A DNA stretch of 64,000 nucleotides from contig CM039512.1 of the NCBI GenBank assembly GCA_022432975.1, positions 28,381,171 through 28,445,170 of the forward strand, read 5' to 3'. The stretch comes from Begonia masoniana (taxonomy: Eukaryota; Streptophyta; Magnoliopsida; Cucurbitales; Begoniaceae). The notes beneath the pieces are model-generated. The model made no database searches. It saw only the letters and a list, made by a program, of their open reading frames with translations, and was not told where the DNA came from. How positions within the stretch are numbered: position 1 is the first letter of the stretch; every line of letters starts with the position of its first letter. Both the position numbers and the translations under genes were made by a program. Shown here in pieces: positions 1 to 11,312 of this stretch.

Positions 1-2008
1 GATGATGACAGTGCTATTTTGTCGTCTAGCGATCGGCAGATGTAGAGTGTTTAAGCCATCGGATGATGAAAGTGCTATTTTGTCGTCTAGCGATCGGCAG
101 ATGTAGAGTGTTTAAGCCATCGGATGATGAAAGTGCTATTTTGTCGTCTAGCGATCGGCAGATGTAGAGTGTTTAAGCCATCGGATGATGAAAGTGCTAT
201 TTTGTCGTCTAACGATCGGCAGATGTAGAGTGTTTAAGCCATCGGATGATGAAAGTGCTATTTTGTCGTCTAGCGATCGGCAGATGTAGAGTGTTTAAGC
301 CATCGGATGATGAAAGTGCTATTTTGTCGTCTAGCGATCGGCAGATGTAGAGTGTTTAAGCCATCGGATGATGAAAGTGCTATTTTGTCGTCTAGCGATC
401 GGCAGATGTAGAGTGTTTAAGCCATCGGATGATGAAAGTGCTATTTTGTCGTCTAACGATCGGCAGATGTAGAGTGTTTAAGCCATCGGATGATGAAAGT
501 GCTATTTTGTCGTCTAGCGATCGGCAGATGTAGAGTGTTTAAGCCATCGGATGATGAAAGTGCTATTTTGTCGTCTAGCGATCGGCAGATGTAGAGTGTT
601 TAAGCCATCGGATGATGAAAGTGCTATTTTGTCGTCTAGCGATCGGCAGATGTAGAGTGTTTAAGCCATCGGATGATGAAAGTGCTATTTTGTCGTCTAG
701 CGATCGGCAGATGTAGAGTGTTTAAGCCATCGGATGATGAAAGTGCTATTTTGTCGTCTAGCGATCGGCAGATGTAGAGTGTTTAAGCCATCGGATGATG
801 AAAGTGCTATTTTGTCGTCTAGCGATCGGCAGATGTAGAGTGTTTAAGCCATCGGATGATGAAAGTGCTATTTTGTCGTCTAGCGATCGGCAGATGTAGA
901 GTGTTTAAGCCATCGGATGATGAAAGTGCTATTTTGTCGTCTAACGATCGGCAGATGTAGAGTGTTTAAGCCATCGGATGATGAAAGTGCTATTTTGTCG
1001 TCTAGCGATCGGCAGATGTAGAGTGTTTAAGCCATCGGATGATGAAAGTGCTATTTTGTCGTCTAGCGATCGGCAGATGTAGAGTGTTTAAGCCATCGGA
1101 TGATGAAAGTGCTATTTTGTCGTCTAGCGATCGGCAGATGTAGAGTGTTTAAGCCATCGGATGATGAAAGTGCTATTTTGTCGTCTAGCGATCGGCAGAT
1201 GTAGAGTGTTTAAGCCATCGGATGATGAAAGTGCTATTTTGTCGTCTAACGATCGGCAGATGTAGAGTGTTTAAGCCATCGGATGATGAAAGTGCTATTT
1301 TGTCGTCTAGCGATCGGCAGATGTAGAGTGTTTAAGCCATCGGATGATGAAAGTGCTATTTTGTCGTCTAACGATCGGCAGATGTAGAGTGTTTAAGCCA
1401 TCGGATGATGAAAGTGCTATTTTGTCGTCTAACGATCGGCAGATGTAGAGTGTTTAAGCCATCGGATGATGAAAGTGCTATTTTGTCGTCTAGCGATCGG
1501 CAGATGTAGAGTGTTTAAGCCATCGGATGATGAAAGTGCTATTTTGTCGTCTAACGATCGGCAGATGTAGAGTGTTTAAGCCATCGGATGATGAAAGTGC
1601 TATTTTGTCGTCTAACGATCGGCAGATGTAGAGTGTTTAAGCCATCGGATGATGAAAGTGCTATTTTGTCGTCTAACGATCGGCAGATGTAGAGTGTTTA
1701 AGCCATCGGATGATGAAAGTGCTATTTTGTCGTCTAGCGATCGGCAGATGTAGAGTGTTTAAGCCATCGGATGATGAAAGTGCTATTTTGTCGTCTAACG
1801 ATCGGCAGATGTAGAGTGTTTAAGCCATCGGATGATGAAAGTGCTATTTTGTCGTCTAGCGATCGGCAGATGTAGAGTGTTTAAGCCATCGGATGATGAA
1901 AGTGCTATTTTGTCGTCTAACGATCGGCAGATGTAGAGTGTTTAAGCCATCGGATGATGAAAGTGCTATTTTGTCGTCTAACGATCGGCAGATGTAGAGT
2001 GTTTAAGC
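1..2008 (+). repeat. 61-bp minisatellite, about 33 copies, inside LTR
   Basis: Head-to-tail repeat of exactly 61 bp (unit begins GATGATGAAAGTGCTATT, ends GTTTAAGCCATCG). Copies are almost identical. Apart from copy 1 (GATGACA for GATGAAA) the only variable site I see is CTAGCGATCGG versus CTAACGATCGG. The 3' LTR of the same element has five such units, so copy number changed in one LTR after insertion. There are no spacers, so it is not CRISPR-like. Confidence 0.97.
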
Positions 2009-2169
2009 CTCCCGAATGAGGCCTAGTGAATCGCGTATGACATCTTGAGTTAAATTATATTTCAAAAAAAAATGAAATACATTATTAATAGTGAATAATG
2101 TGTGAGTAATAAGAATTAAATGATTAAGAAAGATATGAATTATGTGACGATCTCTCTGGGGTCGTTACA
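1..2169 (+). mobile_element. Element A, 5' LTR (left end outside window)
   Basis: Right part of the 5' LTR of a Ty3/gypsy element. It ends GGGTCGTTACA at 2169, matching the end of the 3' LTR at 9348, and is followed five bases later by a tRNA-Met primer binding site. Nearly all of the visible LTR is a minisatellite (1-2008). Compared with the 3' LTR, about 290 bp of diverged repeat and unique sequence (roughly 8895-9186) is missing, so the array abuts the terminal 160 bp directly. The left end and its target duplication lie outside the window. Confidence 0.9.
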
Positions 2170-2173
2170 ATTA

Positions 2174-2185
2174 TGGTATCAGAGC
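2174..2185 (+). other. Primer binding site of element A (tRNA-Met)
   Basis: TGGTATCAGAGC is the complement of the 3' end of plant initiator tRNA-Met, the usual primer for Ty3/gypsy reverse transcription. It lies five bases after the LTR end, which fixes the element as plus-strand. Confidence 0.93.
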
Positions 2186-2332
2186 AAAACCGGGTTCTAA
2201 AATCGATTCTGCAGACTGCCTTCCAGCACTGACTGTCACATGAGCACACTCCAGCAACTGTAAGTATTTATGATTTCAGTAAATGTCATTAAGTTAAGAT
2301 GTATCTATAATTATTTGTCTAGGAATCCCAAA

Positions 2333-5300
2333 ATGGTTAGAGGTCAGCAGAGAGAGACCAATGAGGATAGCAATGCCATTGCTCAATTGACAGAGTTGGT
2401 CATGCGCCAATCTTGCCAGATCGAACAGCTGATGACTGCTAGAGAGGAACAAGGCAACTCCAGTACTAATGCAACTCATGATCATGGAGGCGAGCGTTTC
2501 CACCGGCTTCGACCCCCGGTATTTAATGGACATGTTTCAGATCCTATTTATGCTGAGGAATGGGTTCGAAAGATAGAGGACATGTTTAAGTATGCAAAGG
2601 TTGACGAAAGAGATAAGGTCACGTATGCTGTCTTTCATTTGGAATTGGGAGCAAGGCATTGGTGGGATTCAATCCAGAACACCGCTAATGCAGGAGCTAT
2701 GACCTGGGAAATGTTTAAGGCTGCCTTCTTTGACAAGTACTTCAATAGGACTGTTCGGGCCAACAAGAAGAAAGAGTTCATGAACCTGTGACAAACTGGC
2801 TCTGTGACAGATTACATATGCAAATTTGATGCTTTATCATGGTTTGCTCTCCGAATGATAGAGGATGATGAGGACAGGATTTACCAATTTGTTCAAGGAC
2901 TGAAGCCGAGTTTGTACATGAAAGTAAAGATTGCTGGGATACACAATGTACCTTATGGTGAAGTGACGGCTAAGGCCTTGGAGCTGGAAGAGGCTGAAAT
3001 GACAGCATATGCACAGCGTGAGCAGCCAAGAAAATTCACGAAGGAAACTCAGCCGCCACCACGTCAGAACAAAGGATGGCAGCCGCAACAGAACAGGGGA
3101 CCACAACAACAACAACAAGGTATAAAGAGACCCTTCAATCCAAATGAAGATCAGGGAAAAGGAAAGCGACCAATGGCCCTTCTATGCCCCACCTGTCAGA
3201 AGAACCACCCCGGCGAATGCAAGTTGCGTTCTGGCCGCTGTTTCAGATGTGATAAGGTTGGACATATAGTCAGAGACTGCCCCATGCCGCCAGATCCGAA
3301 CCGTGCAAGGATAGCACCTAGAGTTTATGCTATGATGGAGGATGAGGACACAGTGCCGCATACAGTTATAACAGGTACCATTATGATCTGTGGTTTTACT
3401 GCTTACACACTTATAGATACGGGAGCCACGCACTCGTTTATATCAACCTTGTTTGTATGCAATCACAACTTAGAACTTTTACCAGCCGAAAGGCCATATA
3501 ATATTATGTTACCATCAGGGAAGTCCCTACATTCAGAACAGGTTGTTAAAGGTGATGTTGTGTCCTTAGGAGGTAAGAAACTATATGTAGAACTGATTGT
3601 AATTGACATGAAAGGGTATGAGGTGATATTAGGAATGGATTGGTTATTCAGGCATTATGCCACAATAAGTTGTAGATCTGGGTTGGTTGATTTTCGACCC
3701 CCAAATGGTGATCATTATTCCTTCCAAGCTATCCCTAAGATAAGTAAAATGCCGATTATATCCTCTTTAGAGATCCATCGATTATTGAAAAATGGATGTG
3801 AGAGTTACCTGGCTAGTGTAATGGATGTTCGGATGAAGGATAGAATGGAATTTCAGGATATTCCCATAGTCCGAAAGTTCCCTGAGGCATTTTTGGATGA
3901 TTTGCCTGGTTTACCACCTGATAGAGAAATAGAGTTTGTAATAGATACGTACCCTGAGGCCTTACCGGTGTCTAAGAACCCATATCGCATGGCTCCTGTT
4001 GAGTTGAAGGAGTTAAAAATCCAACTGCAGGAATTAGTGGACAAAGGATTTATCCGCCCTACCAGCTCTCCTTGGGGTGCACCTGTCTTATTCGTTAAAA
4101 AGAAAGATGGTTCCCTCAGAATGTACATAGACTATAGTGAGCTAAATAAGTTAACCATTAAGAATAAATACCCCTTGCCCCGTATTGATGACTTGTTTGA
4201 CCAATTGCAAGGAGCTAAAGTGTTTTCAAAGATTGATTTGCGTTCGGGGTACTATCAACTGAAAGTTAAGGAGAGTGATATACCTAAGACTGCCTTCAGG
4301 ACCCGTTATGGACATTATGAATTCCTTGTAATGTCGTTTGGGCTGACAAATGCACCTGCAGCCTTTATGGACTTAATGAATCTAGTGTTTCGAGAGTATT
4401 TGGACAAGTTTGTAATTGTATTCATAGATAATATCTTGATATACTCGCAGACTGAAGCTGACCATGCAGAGCATTTAAGTGTAGTTTTGACGACATTAAA
4501 GGAGCACCAACTTTATGCCAAGCTGTCCAAGTGTGAGTTTTGGTTGAACAAGGTTAATTTTCTTGGCTATGTAGTGGCTGCTAATGGCATATCAGTAGAC
4601 CCGACCAAAATTCAGGCAGTAAGGGATTGGCCACAACCGAAGAACGCCAGTGAAGTCCGCAGTTTCCTTGGATTGGCAGGCTATTACAAGAAGTTCATCA
4701 AAGGATTTTCCTTAATAGCTAAGCCTCTGACGAATCTGACAAAGAAGGACAATAAGTATTCTTGGACCGAAGCTTGTGAGGATAGCTTCCAAACTTTGAA
4801 ATTGAAGTTAACAACAGCCTCTGTTTTGACTCTTCCAACCGAAGAGGGAAAGTTTAGCGTATACTGTGACGCATCTAAAGTTGGTTTGGGCTGTGTTTTG
4901 ATGCAAGAGGGTAAAGTTGTAGCGTATGCCTCTAGGCAGCTAAAGAGTTATGAACAGAACTATCCCACCCATGATTTAGAATTAGCTGCTGTTGTTTTTG
5001 CCTTGAAGGTGTGGAGACACTATTTGTATGGACAACAGTGTGAGGTATTTTCTGACCATAAAAGTCTGAAGTACCTCTTTACACAAAAAGAATTGAACAT
5101 GAGACAGAGACGTTGGTTGGAATTTGTTAAGGATTATGACTTTGAGATCAGGTACCACCCGGGTAAGGCTAACTCTGTGGCTGACGCTTTGAGCAGGATG
5201 TCAACAACAATGAAACCCGTAATGTCAACTATGTCTATACCATTGAGGACAGAAGTACAGAGATTTGAATTGGATATTGTACCAAAGTTATCAGCCTTAC

Positions 5301-6754
5301 TTGCCGAATTGACCATTCAACCAACGGTTTTGGAAAGGATCAAAGAGGCACAACAGAGGAATTCAGAGGAGAATATCAGTATAATGAGCAGATTGAAGGA
5401 AACCACCTCCGAGTTTAGTCTTTCCAAAGATGGAATTCTGAGGTTTAGGAATCGATGGTATGTACCTAATGATGAGGGATTACGTAAGTTAATCTTGGCC
5501 GAGGCACATTTGTCTCCCTTTTCTGTACATCCTGGCAGCACCAAGATGTATCGAGACCTGAGGTTACTCTACTGGTGGCCAAACTTAAAAAAAGATGTTG
5601 CTATGTATGTGGAGTCTTGTCTAGTATGCCAGCAAGTTAAAGCCGAGCACCAGCGTCCAGGAGGTACCCTTCAGCCTTTACCTATTCCAGAATGGAAGTG
5701 GGAACACATAGCTATGGATTTCGTAGTAGGATTACCGAAGACAACTAAGGGACATGATAGTATTTGGGTTGTGATTGATAGACTGACGAAATCAGCCCAT
5801 TTCTTACCTGTAAAGACAACCTACACGATGAACCGGCTTGCTAACCTTTATGTACAAGAAATTATTAGACTGCATGGAATTCCTGTATCTATTGTCTCTG
5901 ATCGTGACCTTAGGTTTACCTCACGGTTTTGGAAAGGTCTACAAGGCACACTTGGTACGAGGTTATCCTTCAGCACTGCCTTTCACCCGCAGACAGATGG
6001 TCAATCTGAGAAGACTATTCAGATACTTGAAGATATGCTGAGGGCGTGTGTACTAGATTTCCAGTCATCTTGGAGCCAATACTTACCTTTGGTTGAGTTC
6101 TCCTACAATAACAGTTATCAGTCCACCATTGGTATGGCACCTTATGAAGCACTGTATGGCAGGAAATGTAGGTCACCTCTGTATTGGGATGAGGTTGGTG
6201 AAGCAAAACTCCTAGGTCCCGAGATTTTGCAACAGATGTCGGACAAGATTGCTACTATTAGGAAAAGAATGATAACTGCATAGAGTCGACAGAAGAGTTA
6301 TGCAGACCAGAGGAGAAGAGACCTTGAGTTTTCTGTTGGTGATGAAGTTTTCCTGAGGATTTCACCATTTAAAGGAGTTTTAAGATTTGGTAAGAAAGGA
6401 AAGCTAAACCCACGGTTTATTGGACCATTCCCCATCTTAGAAAGGATTGGCAGTACGGTTTATAGATTACATTTGCCTCCATCATTGGAAAGGATTCATA
6501 ATGTCTTCCATGTGTCAATGTTAAGAAAATGCATACGGGACCCTACTCAAGTTGTTAAACCAGTGGATTTTGAGATTGAGCCGACACTAACGTACGAAGA
6601 GGAGCCAGTACGAATTTTGGAATCTGCAGTGAAAACTCTGAGGAATAAGGAAATCCCCCTTGTGAAAGTTTTATGGATGAATCATGGCATTGAGGAAGCC
6701 ACATGGGAAAGACAGCAGGACATGATGGACAAATATCCAGAACTCTTCGCTTAA
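2333..6754 (+). pseudogene. gag-pol: Element A gag-pol polyprotein (chromovirus), two stops
   Basis: One frame encodes the whole retrotransposon polyprotein, broken by only two stops: TGA at 2789-2791 (CGA-type arginine position in gag) and TAG at 6281-6283 (CAG-type glutamine position after integrase). Order: gag capsid region; zinc knuckle [14 protein letters not shown] (3239-3280); aspartic protease [10 protein letters not shown] (about 3410-3439); reverse transcriptase (about 3990-4560); RNase H (from about 4860); integrase with zinc-binding H/H/C/C region, catalytic Asp in MDFVVG and SDRD, and Glu in DGQSEKT; C-terminal chromodomain (about 6600-6750). The RT catalytic FIDD box reads FIDN (Asn codon 4430-4432), which should abolish polymerisation. 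The start ATG at 2333 matches the gag start of element B; an upstream in-frame ATG at 2270 is probably leader. The chromodomain and long LTRs point to the Tekay/Del clade. Confidence 0.93.
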
Positions 6755-6782
6755 TCAATTTTCTGGGACGAAAATTTTGTTT

Positions 6783-6795
6783 AAGGAGGGGTGGA
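6783..6795 (+). other. Polypurine tract of element A
   Basis: AAGGAGGGGTGGA directly precedes the TGTAACACCC start of the 3' LTR. It is the plus-strand primer site for reverse transcription. Confidence 0.85.
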
Positions 6796-7497
6796 TGTAA
6801 CACCCGACAACTTCAACCAAGTGACTCCCTAACTGAATTAACGGCCATGATTATTCAATCTTCACGATTTAGAATTTTATGTCAAGCTTAATTAATTACA
6901 TGTGATTTTAAACTAGGTTGGGTGGCAAAGTTGTAATAATGGAGGTTTGAGACCGGTATTTAAAGAAAATGGAAAGGGTAAAAAAACCTCATTTAAACCA
7001 CTGTAGCTGACACCTTCTACTCTCGGCGATTTCTTCTCTCCCGAGCTCTCGCTCTCTGTCAGCTGGAAATCCCTCTTTCGACGACCGGTTTCCTTGCTGC
7101 TTCTCGGCTACTTTGTGCTCGAGGTACGAGTTTGGCAATGTAGCTATCTTTTAGTCGTTAAGCACTGTTTTCTGCTATGTGTCGAAGTTCTGGGTTCTTT
7201 AATGGCCGAGTATTGTAAGGGTATTTTAAAATCTGAAAGTGGTAATGTCATTCCGAATCGATTTTGGACATTAAACAACCAACCCTGAACTATCGCTAAT
7301 CGAATCTGTCTGTTTTGGGTTTTGGATTTCAAACTGCACAGAGAAACTATACTAAGGATTCGGGAGTGACTATAGCTATTAGATCCTAGGATGACTTGTG
7401 ATTAGAACTAATAGGATTTTGTTTTAACTACTGCAATGTAAATGTTTTAGGTGAAGAAGTTTGAAGAGAAAGGAGCTCAAATTGCTAAGGAGACCAG

Positions 7498-8137
7498 GTA
7501 AGTGAATGTACAGGTTTCTCGGTCATTAAGACCCTACATCAAAGGATGTTAGGTAGAAACTCATACGATGATTAGTAGTTCCCTTATGTTACTGTCTAGC
7601 ATTTATGTTGATGATTAGTTCAATGGTAAGGTTTTATGTTGAATAGTGCTCTGTCTGTAGCTTGATGGTTTAGGAATTTCCATGTACATGCATCATGACT
7701 ATTTTATGCATATGAAAATGTTTTAAGAGCATGTTTTCCTCATGAATCAAGTAAGATGATAAAAACTTATGCAACGTGGACTAAGTGAGGGTTGGGGGCG
7801 GTTCGGCGTAAGTCACAGTCCAAAGAGGGACATATGAACACGACCCGTAGTAGGGACCAAGATCAAACTCACTGTCGAACCCCCTTTACCGGCACAAATC
7901 CTCTCTCAATCTACACAACTTAAATGAAGAGTATGATCAATGACTATGAATGAAGAGTATGATCAATGACTATGAATGATGAATATGATCCATGACTATG
8001 AATTATGATTACGAGCAAAGATATGGACAAGAAAAGACTTATGAGCATGTGATTTCCCGAATTATACATTCATGCATCCATGTTAGAGTTGCATTCCTTA
8101 CTAAGCATTAGGCTTATAGTTAAACCTTATGATGTAG
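7498..8137 (+). promoter_or_regulatory. Predicted structured intron in element A LTR
   Basis: 640 nt from CAG|GTAAGT to GATGTAG|GTGA. Hairpin GGTC-ATTAA-GACC (7521-7533) runs into CCTACATCA (7533-7541), which is the perfect complement of TGATGTAGG at the acceptor (8130-8138). A second hairpin, TAAGC-ATTAG-GCTTA (8102-8116), sits 20 nt before the acceptor and overlaps a CTAA branch-point-like motif. The same arrangement recurs in the LTRs of B, C, D, E and F. Splicing is predicted, not shown. Confidence 0.6.
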
Positions 8138-8576
8138 GTGAAGAGCTAACAGGTGAGGATTTTCAGTCCAGAGATGATGTTTAAAGCTGGTCGCTGGAGG
8201 ATGCTCAGTATGACAGTGCAAGGCTGGGCAGGCGATTAAGACCTCTGGTTATGCTCATAGTATGTCAGTGAAGTTTATGATAAACGGATGTCTAAGTAGA
8301 ATAGAAATTCTTATAACCATGAGATTTAGATTTGAATGATTAGACTTAAGAGCCTGATAATGATTTTAAAGATTATTGAATGGTTTGTTTTGCTTAAGCC
8401 TTCCGCTATGCGTATTTTGGATGAGTTTATGATTCCTACTCATTGAGGTTTATAGTTACTAAGTTAAGATTCGGGTGAGTTGTGGTATTTTCTATTGGAT
8501 GAAGTTGTTTGATGATTATAGTGTTTTTCTGCCGTGTGATAGAAGCTGGATGAGGCCATCATCCGGCTGACGTCAT

Positions 8577-8935
8577 CGGCAGATGTAGAGTGTTTAAGCC
8601 ATCGGATGATGAAAGTGCTATTTTGTCGTCTAACGATCGGCAGATGTAGAGTGTTTAAGCCATCGGATGATGAAAGTGCTATTTTGTCGTCTAACGATCG
8701 GCAGATGTAAAGTGTTTAAGCCATCGGATGATGAAAGTGCTATTTTGTCGTCTAACGATCGGCAGATGTAGAGTGTTTAAGCCATCGGATGATGAAAGTG
8801 CTATTTTGTCGTCTAACGATCGGCAGATGTAGGGTGTTTAAGCCATCGGATGATGAAAGTGCTATTTTATCGTCTAGCGATCGGCAGATGTAGGGTGTTT
8901 AAGCTATCAGAAGATGTAAGTATAGTTTGTCGTCT
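8577..8935 (+). repeat. 61-bp repeat block in 3' LTR, about 5 units plus decayed copy
   Basis: Same 61-bp unit as the array at 1-2008. The first four units carry the CTAACG variant, the fifth CTAGCG, then a diverged copy follows. Looser, older copies continue to about 9060. Confidence 0.93.
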
Positions 8936-9348
8936 AGTTACCGGATGATGTGAGGGTATCTTGTCGTTTAGTGACCGGGTCATGATTTAATTATTCACGT
9001 GATGAGCACATGTTCACCAGATGATGTCCCCCTTATTTCATCGGATGATATAGAGGGTTTTCTTCATCGGATGGTGTAAACATGGTTTGTTCCTCTATCG
9101 GTAGATGCAGTCTAAAGGTTTAAGTTTCTCTTCACCAGCCGATACACATTGCACTGTCCGCCGGCAGATGTGTAATGTTTTCCTTTACCGAATGAGGCCT
9201 AGTGAATCGCGTATGACATATTAAGTTAAATTATGTTTCAAAAAAAAAAAATTAAATACATTATTAATAGTGAATAATGTGTGAGTAATAAGAATTAAAT
9301 GATTAAGAAAGATATGGATTATGTGACGATCTCTCTGGGGTCGTTACA

Positions 9349-10312
9349 CTATATGAGTCTTCCGCTTACGTATCCTGAACAAGTCTATGACATTTATTCG
9401 TTTAAGGTTTATGTCTATCAAGTTGAAATTTGTGAGAGTCGAGACATCCCCTGTTGGCTGTAGTTGTTTAATGATTATTGCGTTTTACTGCTGAATGATA
9501 GGAGCTAGATGAGTGTATCATTTGGCTGACGTCACCGGATGATGTCGAGTATTTTACTCACCGGATGATGTCGAGTATTTTACTCACCGGATGATGTAAA
9601 CGTTATTTTGTCGTCTAGTGACTGGTAGATGTAGTGTAATTGAGTCACCGGATGATGTAAACGTTATTTTGTCGTCTAGTGACCGGTAGATGTAGTGTAT
9701 TTGGGTCACCGGATGATGTAAACGTTATTTTGTCGTCTAGTGACCGGTAGATGTAGTGTATTTGGGTCACCGGATGATATAAACGTTATAGATGTAGTGT
9801 ATTTGGGTCACCGGATGATATAAACGTTATTTTGTCGTCTAGCGATCGGGCGATGTAGTGTATTTCTAATGTCATGTGATGTTTAATGAGTCACAAGAGA
9901 TGCACGTGTCCATCGGTAGATGACCTCTACCAGGCGATGTCCATTGAGTCACGCGAAGTGCACGTGATAGATCGGATGATGTGTACCCTATCAGTCGTTG
10001 CATGCAAACCCATGCAGCCCGAGCAGAATCACATCGAGTGATCTGAGGGCACTTCTTCTCTGCCCGATTATGTCATGGATCTGATAACCGAGCATAGTCG
10101 CTCGATTCTGTGAACTAATGAGTTGTTAGATTAGTGAAAGAATGGAGTTTTGGATGGTTTAGTTTTGTCAGATGATCCGTGGTCTGTGAGTTAAGTTTTA
10201 AGTTCTAAGTATTAAAAATAATAATACTAATAATGAACAAGGTGCAGAAAGTGAGAATTAACTAATTAAAAAAGTCATGAATTACGTGGCGACTCCAACT
10301 GGGATCGTTACA
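9349..10312 (+). mobile_element. Older LTR remnant split by element A
   Basis: Right part of a diverged LTR of the same lineage, ending GGGATCGTTACA at 10312. It aligns with the A LTR from about 8390 on (TCTTCCGCT, then GAAGTTGTTT-like, then GGCTGACGTCA). It has its own repeat block (about 9529-9870) with 61-bp-type units carrying CACCGGATGATGTAAACG, one of them shortened. Element A is inserted into it. Its right edge falls inside the MULE gene that starts at 10313. Confidence 0.8.
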
Positions 10313-11312
10313 GACTCGTACAAATTATTCAAGCACATTTCACACTTGGAGATCGAAAAGAAGACATGACTGACCTAATATCTAGACTCTTTTTCTCGAA
10401 GCCATGCGTGGGCATCCGAGTTAAGCTGGTGTAGTTTCCTCATTTTTATCTCGAAATGATAACTTATGGTTGCTCTGACTGCATTCCACATCACATCTAT
10501 GTATGCTCTGCCCCGAAATAGGTTTTTTAATTGGCGTATATATGCCGGAGGCAGTAGCAGTGTTCAGCGTGTTCTAATTCATCTGCCACAGCCTTCAGCA
10601 AACCCTAATATTTGAAAGAAAATCAGAGTCAACATAAAACAATATAACCTGGAGAGTACTAATCAGATAATTCCCAAGAAAGACTATACTAGACAATCTT
10701 CTAGACAGAATTACCTTTCTAAGTAAGTTCCTAGGAAAGGCTAGAGGGGTTACAAATGGTCCCATTTAAAATTCAGTCTTCTAGACAGAACTTCCTTACA
10801 CAGTACAATTATACCACTAAATAAGTGGTACGAGAAATGCATTATACCTTTTGTCGATCCGAAATAATTGTCCATCCCTCGCCCGATCCAGTGTTTAGGT
10901 CTCGTTTCAAATGTTGCAAAAACCACGTCCTTGTGTCTGTGGATTCTTTTTCAACGTTGGCAACAACAACATAATACATTACATCGTTGCTATCAATACT
11001 AACGACTGTGAGTAATTGACCGGTACACGAGCCCTTGAGATGACAACAATCCAAATAGATAACATGGCGACCGTACTGCAGCAATCTTGCCTTGTAAGCA
11101 GCCATGTACATATACATTCTTTGGCATATCAATTAATCATCTTTCATCTTGTAAGTATGTATTTTTAATCTGCTACCTTGATTTGATCTACATATTTCTA
11201 CTGCGTACGACTAGATTAGCTTGTAATGTTCGTCGCCCTTGCCTTTGTTAACTGTTTGAGCTACGCTTCTTGCTCTTCTGGCCAGACTAGGTGTAATGTT
11301 GACAGTCAAATT
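10313..11312 (-). pseudogene. MULE transposase, middle part (pseudogene)
   Basis: Minus-strand remains of a Mutator-like (MuDR/MULE) transposase. The clearest block is 10842-11132, with the MULE-domain signature LDCCHLKG, an Asp in the SIDSND stretch, and WTIISDRQK near the end. Downstream (about 10600-10313, minus) an AEHCYCLRHIYAN-like block and NNLYES match the next part of the family. The reading frame between 11312 and 11133 has in-frame stops (TAG near 11213, TAA near 11134). Element B entered at 11312/53605 and an LTR remnant at 10313, so the gene is cut at both sides. A short intron-like gap lies near 10620-10840. Confidence 0.82.

Larger units (their letters stand above)
6796..9348 (+). 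mobile_element. Element A, 3' LTR
   Basis: 2,553-bp LTR, TGTAACACCC to GTCGTTACA. A TATA-like TATTTAAAG lies near 6959, followed by a pyrimidine-rich stretch (about 7015-7080) probably at the transcript start. Predicted splice sites: GAG|GTACGAG (7123/7124) to TTTTAG (7450), then CAG|GTAAGT (7497/7498) to TGTAG|GTGA (8137/8138). A five-unit 61-bp repeat block and diverged repeat copies fill about 8573-9186. The next bases (ctata) would be the target duplication, but the left partner is outside the window. Confidence 0.92.

Noticed and set aside
1..2008. CRISPR-like array
   Set aside because: The whole 61-bp unit repeats with no variable spacers, in an LTR of a plant retrotransposon.
2804..6283. 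Endogenous pararetrovirus
   Set aside because: RT is followed by RNase H, integrase and a chromodomain between LTRs with primer site and polypurine tract, so it is a Ty3/gypsy retrotransposon.
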